Origin: Loxodes magnus
Taxonomy: Eukaryota; Ciliophora; Karyorelictea; Loxodida; Loxodidae
Assembly: GCA_946699065.1 (NCBI GenBank)
Contig: CAMPDV010000125.1
Location: 1 to 64,000 of the forward strand
Reading direction: 5' to 3'
DNA length: 64,000 nt
In this document: positions 39,480 to 51,705 of the stretch, in pieces
Layout of the letters: the number at the start of each line of letters is the position of its first letter
How positions within the stretch are numbered: position 1 is the stretch's first letter
Position numbers and translations under genes: made by a program
The notes under the pieces: generated by a model
Databases searched by the model: none
The model's input: the letters and a program-made list of their open reading frames with translations, nothing else
What the model was told of the DNA's origin: nothing

Positions 39480-42400
39480 TTTGACATCTTTAATCGTGAG
39501 AATTTCTTCTTCCAATTAAAGACATTTAAATTTAAAAGTTTAATCACATCACTTCCTCTTCATCAGCCTTTCTTATCTATACAATTTCTTATTATGCCTT
39601 CTTTTCTATTTTGAATAGTTCCATTCTTCGATCAAGTAGCAATCGGTGAAATAGTTTGATTTGTAAATCTTTCTCTACTGCTTGATTGATAGGAAACATA
39701 TTTATATAAAATGAATCATAAAGAATAAAAGTTTTATTTCATTATTATCAATCTTATGCTTTAGTCATTCCCTAATGTCTGAACAGTAGTTGCATTCTAT
39801 TATATACTCAAAAGGTGTCGTAATCTCCACAGAGGCACTAAGGGTTATTAATAGGGTAATAACAGTCTTAATGATCTTTTTGGAAATTGAATTATTGAGT
39901 TCTGAGCTTATATATCTATAATTTCTCTTCTATATGATTTGTTCAGTTTAGTATAGTTAATTCCTGCAAATAGATAGATTTGAAATTATTCAGTATATAT
40001 TTTAGCAGTATGTATTCTATTAAATCTTTAGGTTGTAATTGCATAAAATTTATGCTAAATTTACATTTATAAATGCTTAATAAATGACTTTAAGTTGCAA
40101 TTATATTATGAGTTATCCAATTGAATATTATAATATGCAACCATGCTTTTTAAGTCATCAAAATACTTATTTCTTTCTTTTCAATTATTTTAAATAAGTG
40201 CATCTATTTTTGATTGTGGCTAATCAATACTTTCTCTTCTTATTTTGTAAAAGAATTTGAATAATCTCAGAGCCATAATGTGCTTGAAGGGTATTCAATT
40301 CAGATAAATATAATACGATTCGTTAAATGTGGATCCTGATGATTAGAATGCTTTCCTTGAGATGAATTGTAAACTTGATTCTATTTTGTTCGTTACAGAA
40401 GAAATTCCTTTTTATGTGCTTCAAGAAACTGCTCACCTCCAAATTAAACTTTTGGAAGAGTTAAAAGTCTACACAAAGGTTTGAAATGCCGAATCTACTG
40501 AGTTGTTTATCTTTTCTTCATGAATCCCATCTGATTTGGGTTTGATAAGTTTCATTAGTAGATTATATAGTATAATCTTTTGCTAGAGCTTTATCATATA
40601 ATTTCAATATAGTATTGATAAGCGAAATTGGACGCAAATTTGCTCATTCATCTTGATTACCCTTTTTAAATATTGGAATTATTACTGAATTGTTAAGCTC
40701 ATCAGGTATTCTACCAAATCTAAGCAAATTATTGAGAGAAGAGTATAGTTTCATTGTAAGATAATCTCATGCATACTTCAGCAACTCTCCATTGATTTTA
40801 TCTAGGCCTGCCCCTTTACCATTTGGGATTTCTTTTATGATTTCTTAAATTTGTTTTAAAGTGAAAATTTCAAAACCTTATAAGTATGAAAATGATTAGC
40901 TAAAAATTTCTAAATATTTTTATATATTTAATTTATTCTTTAGTTGCTAAAGTCAATTTTTTATTATTTCAAGTTTAAATGTTTGTTGAACACTAAATTT
41001 TCTCAAGAATTCACAAAATTTTCTTATTTCTTTTCGTTAAAATTCATCTTATTCTCTGTTTAGGGTTAAGAATATTTTTAGCTTGTGAAAACATATCTTT
41101 ATGATTTTCATTGAGAAGGAAAAATTTTTTCTTTGCTTTATTTTTCTTAAATTTTCACAGGTGACGTTCAAAATTTTTCCACAACTTGCTGGCTTTATTA
41201 TGAAGGTTAATGACTTATTATTTGATTCTTCCAAATTAAGCATTTGTTTCTTTATATATTTAATTAGCTCTTTTAACTTCAATATACTTTTTTGTGAGAT
41301 TTTTTGTAAGTTTTCTATATTTTGGATCTGGAATAAATGAGCCTAATGTTTTATTTGCCTTATTTTATATGTTAGTTTAATACACTAGTATTAATCCTTT
41401 AAATTATCTCTATCTATTTGGAAAAATTCTTTATTAGTTTCAAAAAAAGATTCCTAATATCTTTATCTGTCAATTAGGTCTTGTAACCTGTTAATTTTAT
41501 ATTTTCTTTAGGTAATTATGTACTGGTTTAGAATTATGTTGAAAAGAAAGTTTACCGTAAATAGTTAGTTATAGTAAACCTAAAAATTTGCCAATTGATT
41601 AATACTCAGGTGATTGTTTATTACAATAAAACTATTGCAATACATAAATCCTGTTCCTTTATGTATGCAAGTGTTGCTCATCATATCATTAACTATTTTA
41701 AAATCATTCTGAATAAGGAATTCCTAAAACCTATTCGTATTATCATAGTCATTTCTGGGATTTATAAGAGAGCATTGAAATATCCTATCAGAATATGTGG
41801 ACTATTTGGGAATTGATTAAGTAGCATATTAATATAGGCATATAATTGCTCTTTCATAATCTCATTTTTACTGTTATCCTATATGTAGCAGGACATAAGG
41901 AATATATTGTCCAGTTTGGCTGTGATAAATCGATTCTAGGATGCATCAATTATATTATTTTCTTCAGTACTATTGAATTCTTCTTTTATAATCAGACATA
42001 CGCCTCCTCCTTTACCTAAATTTTTGTAGTAAGCTCTATAATCTTATATTAGGATTGAGAATACCCTAATATAGTTCTATTTATTTACTACATATTGAAT
42101 TTGTATTAATATGCCCTATTTTAATATCTAAATTAAATCCTTCTTTAAGCCCTAGATTGTAAATGAAAAGAAATTTTTAACCAATTTTAGCTTAAATATG
42201 TAGCAAGTTCGGTTCTTATTATATTGAATTTCTATAGCAAATAATTATGAATAAAGTCACTGTATAATATTCTTCCATTAATTGTTTGTCTATTTTTATT
42301 TAAACAGGATTTTCATCACATGTAACACTATTTAGCCAACAAGATAAAGTAACGAATCTATCTTCTTTAGTAGTAAAGAGGTTCTGCTTTTACCATTAAA

Positions 42401-42600
42401 ACTAGATGAATTACTCACTTCTGAAATTGTATTTCTTTAAATTAAATTATCAATTTTTATATTTTACAGATAATCATCTTACTATATTAGACTAGGTATT
42501 TCTTAGCTCAATTATGCTTCTCTCCAATTACTTTTTTTCAATTTTTTTCAATTTTATACTATTCAAAGAGGGAACAGAAGCTTAATTATTTTTTGTTATA
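39480..42600 (-). mobile_element. Degenerate LINE with APE endonuclease and reverse transcriptase (ORF2)
   Basis: Minus-strand pieces in ORF2 order. APE endonuclease: NLGKGGGVCLIIKEEFNSTE and RFITAKLDNIFLMSCYI (about 41,870-42,040), HILIGYFNALL (about 41,790), then FLIQNDFKIVNDMMSNTCIH in another frame. Reverse transcriptase: GKGAGLDKINGELLKYA (about 40,790) and FKKGNQDEWANLRPISLINT (Trp=TGA; about 40,640-40,700), then NQMGFMKKRQTTQQ (about 40,530). C-terminal Cys domain NPQCLCGDYDTF..ECNYCSDIREW (about 39,770-39,850). There are several frame changes, and I could not find the catalytic YxDD/FADD palm motif between the fingers and the C-terminus, suggesting an internal deletion. The element is not functional as read. 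Confidence 0.75.
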
Positions 42601-42651
42601 AATTAAGAAAAATCTACTAGTAAATTTTTTTTAATTATATTATATTTTTTT

Positions 42652-43156
42652 AACCGCCATAGTTGTTCGAAGGTGAACAACAAGGTCATCTTCATCAGAG
42701 GTTGGGGAAGTTAAATACCCATAATCGACTTTATGTCTTCCTCTGCTTTGGTTTGGCCTCGAGGCATAAGATTCTTTGACCTTCGGCACTGGCTTAGTTT
42801 AGATTTAATTCTGGAACGAAAAAGAAATAATATTGCGAGCTTCATCAGAGGTAGCGAGTTTAAGTACCCATATCTGACACATGTCGTCCTCTGCTTTGGT
42901 GATGCAATGAGACACAATCCTGCCATGTCCTTGACCTCTAACAAGTAGAAAATATTACGAGTATTCTTAAATTATATCAGTATTGAACATTTTTATCAGT
43001 ACTGAATAATTATACCATTATTGAACAAGGTCTACCAGTATCTGATAATTTTATCAGTAACAAACATTCTTGTCAGTATGAAACATTTTTTTTAAAAAGC
43101 TGCGCGCCAATTAGAGTGCTACGCGCTCTATAATCAAATTTATTTATTTATAATAA
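42652..43156 (+). mobile_element. SINE-like repeat family A, copy 2
   Basis: About 505 bp with the same order as copy 1 at 22,446: AACCGCC head, GTTGTTC..GAACAAC stem, two CTTCATCAGAGG..CCTCTGCTTTGG modules, a 'cagtat'-rich segment, the 3' hairpin and a TTTA tail. Differences from copy 1 are scattered substitutions and small deletions. It lies immediately beyond the 5' end of the minus-strand LINE. Confidence 0.75.
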
Positions 43157-43308
43157 AGTTCACAATTCTTTACTTTTTTAGTTCCTGTATTTCATTTTAA
43201 ATTTTCTAAAATTATTATTTAAAAATTTCTTACTTCCGTTTTTATAGTTCTGATATCTTATCACAAGCATCGAGTTTTTTTTCATTTTCAGATTTCTAGT
43301 TTTTGATT

Positions 43309-43369
43309 AAATAAATAAATAAATTTGATTATAGAGCGCGTAGCACCTCGTTGGTGCGCAGCTCTTTAC
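43309..43369 (-). mobile_element. 3' fragment of a SINE-like element, inverted
   Basis: The minus strand contains only the shared 3' hairpin (GAGCTGCGCACC..GCTACGCGCTC) plus ATAATCAAA and (TTTA)n. This is a strongly 5'-truncated copy in opposite orientation to its neighbours at 42,652 and 44,127. Confidence 0.7.
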
Positions 43370-44126
43370 ATATCTCAATATATGTCCGTTTCTTCAAGTA
43401 AGCCTTCAGGTAATAGAAATTTTTCTCTTATTAGTTACATATCTTCCTCACTTTCCTCAATGCTAACTCTTGTTCTTCTGTCTTCTATCTATCTACGCTT
43501 TATTAGATCTTTATTGCAAGCTTAATTTATTTTTTCTTACATATCTTACTAATTTTCATTTCTAATTCTTTTCTTCTTGGTCAAGCTTTTATACACTCAT
43601 AAAATTATCCTTTTCCTGCTCTATAGTCTTTTCCTATTAATAAATATATTAGATATTCAAAGTATTGTAAGCATCCTGTAGTTTTAATTCCTTTTATATT
43701 ATTTTTTATTTTTATATGTCTAATAATTAGATGTTAAACAGGTGGCAATTATCAGTTATAGTACCTCAAGAAGTTCTATTAGAAATAAATTCAGTTTGAG
43801 CTAATATATTTCTCATTCAACATTATTTTTCCTACTATATTATGAAATTTTAATCAAGTAATTCTGACTAACAAGATTGATTATTCTACTACATCTTTAT
43901 TATATTAACTGTTTTTTCTTGGCATGTGCAAGGGCATTTTATTTTACTTCACTTATAATTTTTGTTTATGTAACTTCCTTGCATAAGGCTTCTTATTTTT
44001 ATTTGACTAATACATCTGATTAAATAAATTTGATTTTAATCCATTAATTTTCAAGTTGTGATTAGATTGCATACTAACATTTACTTTTGTTTAGATTACA
44101 ATTATTATAAAAAATATTTTAAATAG
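43370..44126 (-). other. Possible LINE-derived spacer between SINE copies
   Basis: The minus strand at 43,380-43,610 reads as a Lys/Gln-rich chain (KTEEQELALRKVRKICNQQE), perhaps part of a LINE ORF1 or of unrelated coding DNA. The rest is AT-rich without recognised content. Confidence 0.3.
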
Positions 44127-44485
44127 GATGGAAAGCCCTTTCCTTCGGATGCTTGGAGGTCCAGCTAGACAACTAAAAAATGAGCGTGGACGGAGGATAA
44201 ATTGGAGAAAGAGAAATCAATAACAAGAGAAGGAAGATTCGAAAGCTGGAGAACTCTGAATACCAGGAGAAAATCTTCTTCATCATAAGTCGGGAAAAGA
44301 TGTACCCGTAGTTGCATATAGTTTCCTATGCTTTGGAATGAAAAATTACAGGGACGTACTGCAGGAAGAGAAAGCAAGGATAGAGAGATCCATAGAATTT
44401 TATTTTTCGACATAAAATAAAATTAATTTACAGAGCTGCGCACCAACGAGAATGGTACACGCTCTATAATCTAATTTATTTATAT
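44127..44485 (+). mobile_element. SINE-like repeat family B
   Basis: A GC-richer segment whose 5' part is unlike family A, but which carries one diverged copy of the same internal module (CTTCATCATAAG .. TACCCGTAGTTG .. TCCTATGCTTTGG). It ends in the same 3' hairpin (GAGCTGCGCACCAACGAG..CACGCTC) and ATAATCTAATTTATTTA tail. A shared 3' end with a different head is typical of SINEs that use one partner LINE. Confidence 0.65.
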
Positions 44486-45179
44486 ATATGTAAAATCTTT
44501 TAAATTTCATTTTACTTTTAAACTTCTAATTTAAATCTTTTTACTATAATTCAACCTAAAAATTCATGCATTACTCATATTTCTTCTACTGCTAAATTTA
44601 TATCTGAATATTTAAATTTAAAATTTATTTTCTAAGCATAAAGTCTTGATTATTGAGCTCCTAATTTTAATTTTTTAGATATTAATTCAAAGCATATACT
44701 TTTTTAATTCCATTTATATATATACTTTTTGCTAGTTAATTTATTAAAATTATTAATAAATGTAATCTACTCCAAATTGCTATTAATGATACCTAATCTC
44801 ATTGTTAAATTTAAGTATTTCTGATTAAGCAAAATTTAGTTTGCCTTTAATTACGTTAATGAAGAAGCATTTTAAAATATTATATCAGTTTAAATATTCT
44901 TTAAATCAACATGAATCTTCTATTTCATACATTCACAGGATTTATCTCATTAATTAATTTCATTAAAATAACTGTTCGCCTTCCGGCTTAATTGAAGTTT
45001 TAAATCTATAAAATTTCCGTACTTGCATGTTCTGTTTTTGTATTGTACTTTTCCTTGATTTCTCTCTTTTATATAATCTGAGTTGAGAATTTATTTTTTC
45101 TTCCAGATTTTTCCATTTCTTGATGGGAAGAATTCTGTCACTTGTTACTTTAGTTGCTATTAGTTAACATTTCTCCGGA
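44486..45179. other. AT-rich spacer
   Basis: No gene recognised. It may include the 3' part of the LINE ORF1 unit that starts upstream on the minus strand. Confidence 0.35.
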
Positions 45180-45960
45180 TATTCATTTTTATTTATTTCT
45201 ATTGGGAGCATTCTTTTCATAAATGTCAAGTGCTGTTGCAAATGTAGCATCTTTTTCTTGCTCTAGGAAATGTCTTTTCTTGTTTCTCTATTTCCATTAG
45301 AGTTCCTTATGTAGGCTTTAGCAGGCTTTCTTCTATTAATTTGAGTCTTGAATCTAATCTTACTCAGCTTTTCTCGCCTTGCTCTTAAATTATTCAGATA
45401 TCATTCTCTAAATTTGCCATTTTCTCATAAACTCCGGCTTTAGTTCTTCTGTCTACCATATGGACTTCATCATCATTTTTATGATTTATAAAATCCTGAC
45501 TTATTACAAGAATTTCTTCCTTCTGGGAGTTTAATTCTTCTTCGAGTTTTTGTATGTTTTTAATAATTTGATAAATCAGCTGTTTCATCTACTAAGAGTC
45601 CATTTGTTCTATTTCAATATTATCTAAATCAAAGGTAATAGAATCTATATTGAATTATCATACTTTACCTGCTTCCTTTATTTTTTATTTCTTCATTATT
45701 CTTTTCAGCGATTCAGTTGAGTTGTCTCTTTTTTCAGTTTTCAATGGAGGTATTGAGAGCTGTTAACTTTACTGTTTTTAATTTTTATCTCAGTTCTTAC
45801 TTATCCTTTGATGGAAGAAATCACTTTATTTTAATTTGTAGAATTTAGCATTTTTTATAATTTCTTCTAATCTATTAGATAGTTCTGGTTATTTTTATTA
45901 AGAAGAGCATTAAGTTGAAGAAAACGTGGTGAGAATATGTGCTTCTGGTTTTATCTCCTG
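45180..45960 (-). CDS. LINE ORF1-like protein: coiled coil plus CCHC zinc knuckle
   Basis: The minus strand reads VWQFNIDSITFDLDNIEIEQ, then the coiled coil MKQLIYQIIKNIQKLEEELN through DRRTKAGVYEKMANLENDI, and continues via in-frame TGA (Trp) to KRCYICNSTWHLWKECSQ at 45,209-45,251. That is a textbook CCHC knuckle (C-x2-C-x4-H-x4-C), and one of its Trp residues is TGA. Coiled coil plus knuckle is the layout of nucleic-acid-binding ORF1/Gag-like proteins of non-LTR elements. It lies on the same strand as, and upstream of, the LINE ORF2 at 39.5-42.6 kb. Family A/B SINE copies sit between them, so they may be parts of one disrupted element. Ends are approximate. Confidence 0.55.
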
Positions 45961-46727
45961 TTCTGAGGAGGTGGTAAAAAACTCTTCATGAATTTTTTAA
46001 TTATATTTCTTGTCACTGATCTTAACGAAAAACTCTTTTCAGTTGATTTTAATTTATTTATATACATCTTTTATAGTACTTTGGTTAAAGAGATTGGAAT
46101 GCTGTTAATGTATTACTTTAATAACCAATTGATTAACAATTTATATTTTCTTTTTAATAAAGCTGGATATCTTTTTGCTAATAAATGTAAGTTAAATCAG
46201 ATACAATATTTTTGCTAGCAAAATTTTGAAAATCATAAATAAGCAATAAAGTAGACAGTAGTTCAGCAAGATTTAATTATCATGTTTATTTAAGAATTTT
46301 CGGATCAAAAAGAAAAGAAGAAGAATCTGCATTTTTAGTCAACTAAAAAAGTCTAGCTAGGAGAATATGTAAATGAAGAAATTAAAGCTGCAAGAAAATA
46401 TTAGACTGAAAATAAACTTTACGAGTTTTAAAAAAATAATGCTACTATAAAACTTGAAAAGGAGTCTAGTTAATATTTATATGTAATTTAAGATGATGAA
46501 GTGATATTCATAACTTTTTGTTATCAAAAAGCAAATCAGTAAGAAACGAATAGCTAAATTTTTTTTGTAGTTTTATAGTATTCAATTCTAGCATAAGCTA
46601 TTTTAAACTCAGCATTGCACAAAATATATAATAAAATATCAGAATTTGTAATTATATCGGCCTCGTACGAAAATTTTTCTGCCATTAATATAATTTTATA
46701 TTTTTAGTTTTACATTTGACAAAAAAA
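45961..46727. other. Spacer, no supported gene
   Basis: Both strands give readable stretches between 46,280 and 46,700 (plus: EEIKAARKYQTENKLYEFQK), but there is no motif to choose between them. It contains the 3' flank of the minus-strand RING gene. Confidence 0.3.
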
Positions 46728-48068
46728 TCAAAACCAAATATTTTTGAGTAGTTCTTGAGTATTTACGAAGTTATCGTTTTTGTAAGAGTATTGCGTTGCT
46801 TAATGCTGTTTTCTGCAACACTATGCATAATGTTTGTCGAATTTGTTCATAGATTTTATAATTTCATCACATATTTAGCATTTTATGTAATGTGTACATT
46901 ATTTTAGTGATGAATTATTTTATTGATCTTCTATACATTGCCAGCATTTCTTTGATGGAGTAAGTTATTGCTAGTTGTGTGCAACATTTAACAATGGTTT
47001 CCGCTATTATATCAAAAAACGTTCTAGCGCGCTAATTTAGTTTTTATCGTATTCGTACGGATAAATTTGATACTGAAGATTACTAATTTTCAGTTATTAT
47101 TTTAGTTATCTTAAAGCAATTTAATGATGAAACGGCTATTCCGGATAAGAAATATTCTATTTTTTATTACTGCTATACGTCTCGATTTAGTTTAAAAATT
47201 TTTGTGTGTCTTATTTATGTCTTCCTATCCGTTTTTTTTATAAAGTATCTTATCCTAAGTAAAGTAGTTAAGAACCATTCCATAGCTCGTAAATGCAATA
47301 TTTTTTATTTTTACTAAGATCATAATTATAATATCTCTCGTAATCCTTTATAATGTTTATGTTTTCTGGAGTTTAAAATTACTTGTGCGAAGCTAATGCT
47401 TAGCCATTATGATCTTTTTTTTGTAAAAGCAGCTGCTAAATCTATGCATTAGCTGTTTCTAGCTTCGATGTTAAAAATGCTTTCTACGCTGAAATTTCTT
47501 GTAGTTACTGATTAATATTGGTTAAATCTTATCTCAATTCTGTATTTTGATCTAGTACAACTTACTCTTAATTTTTCTAGTTTTAATACTATTAAACTAT
47601 CTTTGTAAGCTATTTATTTTTTTTTTCCAATTCTTGATTTTTCTTTAATAAATCCGTTTAGCTGTTTCTCAAATCTTTAATCTAATCGATGCATTACTAC
47701 ATTACTTCTCGAGAAGACTCAATTTATTTTAAAAGATTAGACATTTTATTTATTTGAAAATCTAATTCTTCAAATTTCTTCGCACCGGATTTTTTATGCT
47801 TCAATTTCAAGTGCTTTATTGCTAACTAATTACGGTTTTAGTTAACCAAAAAAATTTGATCTTTATGTTTGTATATTTGCTTGAATGATAAATCTCCTAA
47901 ATACTCTAAACAATTCAAGCTTTAACATATAATTTTTAGTAGGAATGCCTGAATATAATTCCCAGCTTAGGTTAGTTATATATAGTCTATTTCTTCATCC
48001 AATTTAAATTACTTTAAACAGGGCAAAAATAAATTCTTTTTTACGTAATTGCGATAATTACGCTGCAT
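46728..48068 (-). CDS. Coiled-coil protein with C-terminal RING-type zinc motif
   Basis: ATG at 48,068 to TGA at 46,730-46,728 is exactly 447 codons (446 residues). I saw no internal TGA, which is notable in AT-rich DNA of this length. The N-terminal 100 residues include GNYIQAFLLKIICQSLNCLE and are of unknown fold. The middle is a Gln-rich coiled coil (KNQELEKKNKQLTKIVQQYQ, DLTNINQQLQEISAQKAFLT). Near the C-terminus is CWQC-x11-C-x-H-x3-C-x2-C (CWQCIEDQQNNSSLKQCTHY onward) with further Cys at HYAQCC, matching the first six ligands of a RING finger. A ubiquitin-ligase role is likely by family but not shown. Confidence 0.7.
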
Positions 48069-48904
48069 TTGAATAATTTATAGTTCTTTAAATATAACTT
48101 GTCTTTTATACTTCCAAATGGTTGTAATGAACTTTGGTTTGAAAATCAAAGACTAGGTCAATTTTCGCTTTAAATAATTAAACGCTAAAGTAAAAAAAGA
48201 TAGAAGAAAATAGGAAACATTTGCCTATATCTTTAATATATATGAGGATTAAACCTAGAAAAAGGAAGAAGAAAAGCTTCGTAGAAGCAATTTAGGTATT
48301 TTATTAGCTGGAATAGTTTTTAACAAATGATCCGTAAGATCAAAATACTTACTATTTTGCCAAATCTATCATTTCTTAAGTTTTTTGGAATAAAGTTTGC
48401 TTTTTTATTACCACTCAACTTTTAAATTTTGTGTTAATTAGTTAATTTAAGAATGCTACTAGTACTTAAAGTTGTTTTACCTCATATTCTACTTAGTATA
48501 AGAAATCAACTTAGTTATTTCTAAACCTTATCTAAGTTAGCTTCTTATATTACCGAAACTTTTCCTTTCTTCTTTTTAATATTTACCTGAAATTCATTTA
48601 AAGCTTTCAGATTATTATTCTTGATTTCTACCCCTATAATAATCATAATTATGCTTAGCTAGATACAAGAAATTCCTTAGATTTAGTAAATATAACTACT
48701 CTTTATTTATAGTCCAAATAAGCCATAGCATAATCCAAGTTATCCCCACTCTTCTTTTCTTATTTTCCAAATAATACAAAAAGCAAGCATAATTAGAAAC
48801 CCTAAAGTTTATTCTTCCATTTTATGTTTATATTCTAAAAGGAAGAAGTGATTGATATTAGTCAGCAAAGTCTTAATAAGGGATATAAAGGTATTATTTT
48901 AATC
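48069..48904. other. AT-rich spacer between divergent units
   Basis: It separates the minus-strand RING gene and the plus-strand RING-kelch pseudogene. Nothing recognised. Confidence 0.35.
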
Positions 48905-51430
48905 TAAATTTGCTTCTTTTGTGAGGCATGTAAAGAAGAGTTTAATTAAGGAGAAAGAAGACCTAGAAAATTAGATTGTAGATGTATTTACTGTGAGAAA
49001 GGCTTGAAAAAGGTGTACAATATATTAAAAGAAAGTTCAATTGTGGCAATCTTAACAGAGTTACTGAAAGACCATTTGAAGAAATATAAATCGTAAGCTT
49101 TAGTATTTTTGAAGAGTAGTCAGCTAAAAATTAGGATAACTGCTTGATCTACTAGTACTAATCTAATTTATATTGCATATAAGAAGCCAAAGAATCTGCA
49201 TATACTGTGAATCAACAATACATCTAGGAAACAAATGTATTAATTAGGAAGTAGTTTTGAAATTAAAAAGTTTAGTATAACGAAGCTTAAGAGACATTAG
49301 GGAAAGATTAAAACATTATAGAACAATATTGAGTAAGCATTCAAAGTAAATTAAGAAAGAATAGGTTGTTAGAAAAGTATAAATGGTCTAGATTTAATAA
49401 TAAACATTGCAAAAAGTTGAGTTAGTTTGCTAAGAGGTAATAAGCAACAAATAAATCTAAATGGAGTAGTAAATATAAAATATTAAATAGACCTAAGACT
49501 ACTATAACTAAATAATCCAATAGGTAGAGACTATCAGTTAGATAAAAGAAGACACTTTTTATAAATGTGAAGACAAAAAGAAAAAGTTAGATCAACTTGA
49601 GCTCTAGATATAAGAAATGCTTATCGAAAATTACTAAGATTATGACAAAATATAAATAGATTATTAAAGCTAAGAGAATATACAAACTACAACCTTAATA
49701 AACTTATAGAACAGTCCTAATTATAGTAGATTCACTAATAAAATGTCAGATAATAGAATTAAATCAAATAATATTAGTTAATTATATAGGAGCTGTAGAT
49801 AGAAAGCTAGCTATAAATTTGCTTATAAGAAAAACTAAGATAAGAATCCTAACTATTAGTCTAATAGTTAAAGTAATAAATAAAAGATTAAGAAAATTAA
49901 ATCTACAGATTAACTTAATAAAATTATGATTATTTTTAATAAATATAGAATCTAAAATCATAGTTGCAAATAGCTTAGAAAGAAAAAGATATAAATATTC
50001 AGCAAAGAAAGCTTTAGCAATATAAGGATATGAATGAATAATTATAATTATTGGATATGTAAATTAAGAAAGCAAATTAGAAGCCTTAGAATTAATTTAA
50101 TTGGGTGTTGGAATAAGGTTAAAATACTATTCAAGTGAGTTAAGGTAATTCTACTCAAAAAATTAGATATGAGACTCTGCTATAAATATTATAGACAAAA
50201 GTTAATAAGTTGAGGATCTTTCTAACCAATAAGAACTTGTCTCAAGCCCCAACGAAATAAAGTAATTATAAGATAAGCTTTAAAAAATAAGGCTAGAAAG
50301 AGATAATTTTTTTAAATAAGTGTAACTATTCTTAGAGAAGGAAAAAATATCTAAAGTTGAACTGAAGAATGAGAGGTAAGATCCTTTAAAATAATTAAAG
50401 CAATAATAAAATTAAAAAATCAGACTTATATGTTAAAGGTAATAGCTAGGAAAGAATGAATGTAGTAAGATAATATAAACTCCATCATAATAGAATAGAA
50501 TAAAAACGAGAAAGACTAATAAAGCGGATTAGTTAAAAATATATAAGAGAATATTCTTTGATACTAATAAGATCTAGAGCTATTTGATAGATAATTAAAA
50601 CAAATAATATAATTACAATACTGTATTTAAAATGACACCTATAACTACTAATTGATCTTCAACATATTAGATAGTTGATGACAATATAATTTAAGTGGGA
50701 GGTTATAAAAATAGTACATACCTCACTAAAATATTACAGATAAGAGAAAATGAAATTAACTTATAAACCAATTTAATAAAGCCAAGAGAATCAGTTACTT
50801 AGTTGGGATATGACTTTAATAATTATATTTATATAATAGGAAGAATGGACACAACTTCAAAGTCCTAATTCCATTAGTATTATAACTACTATGATCATTG
50901 TGAGGTTTATGATGTTAATACTAACACTACGGTATAAATAAAATAGCATATAAATCCAATACACCTTAATACTATTTACGCTTAAAGTGAAAACTTGTGA
51001 GTGCTGGTGGAAAAATATAGTGTGAGAATAATACCAGTAGTAAAAAAGTTACAAATAAGATTCAATAATATAGCATAATTATGAATGAATGATAATGATG
51101 TGAGTAAGAGTTACCTTAATAAGCAGCATCATTAGCAAGTGTGTATATGGATGAGAATTAATTTGTTTATGTATGGGATAAGAATGATTACCTTAAGTAA
51201 ACAATTGTATATGATAATAAGGTAATAATAAAGGATGGAGAAAAGTTTTCCTTGTAATTTTACATCAACGTTTTGATATAACGGTATATTTAAGAATAAT
51301 TGGGTATGAATGTGGAGTAGTGCTCATCTGAATGAGTAGAATGCGGTATATATATGATATAAGAGTAAATAATGATAATAGAACGAGAGAGTGGTAAAAG
51401 GATGAGCTGATTAAGAGTTAATAAGTATGA
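48905..51430 (+). pseudogene. Broken paralogue of the RING-kelch gene
   Basis: It aligns along its length with the gene at 36,351. The RING start reads CEACKEEFNQGERRPRKLDC (48,920 on), but the start ATG is replaced by ATT, the zinc Cys33 is Gly (EKGL for EGCL), and a lost base after VYNILKE shifts the frame before KFNCGNLNRVTERPFEEI. The coiled-coil part follows. The kelch part is still clear at 50,600-51,400 (TNWSSTYQIVDDNIIQVGG, with the Trp as TGA, and NYIYIIGRMD). The end corresponds to TGA at 51,428-51,430. Dispersed duplication followed by loss of function is the simplest reading. Confidence 0.7.
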
Positions 51431-51705
51431 AAAAGAGTATAAAGTAAAACATATTCCTATAATATAGTTATGACACTATATAAGTAATTAAGTTAAATTT
51501 CTTTAATAAGTAATTTATGAATGAGTAATATAGTAAGGTTAAAAAGTTCTAAGGAAAAAAGGATCTGACATCTTTTGCTTTATATTATAAGAGAAAGAAT
51601 TTCATATTTTTATTAAAGAAGAGAATTAGTAAAGACAAAGCTTTAACACCTTTAAATATGACCATAAATTATAAATACATTTATTATATGTGTTCATTTT
51701 TTAAT
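51431..51705. other. AT-rich spacer
   Basis: Nothing recognised. It lies immediately upstream of the GC-rich structured segment and could hold its promoter if that is an RNA gene. Confidence 0.35.

Noticed and set aside
39480-42600. An active LINE
   Set aside because: The frame changes several times and the catalytic RT palm motif was not found, so the copy reads as dead.
42711-42948. Short frames on both strands within 42.7-42.95 kb
   Set aside because: They lie inside the family A SINE and are not conserved as protein in copy 1.
46280-47700. Plus-strand protein opposite the 46.7-48.1 kb gene
   Set aside because: It can be read, but has many TGA codons and no motif, whereas the minus strand is TGA-free with a coiled coil and RING-type cysteines.
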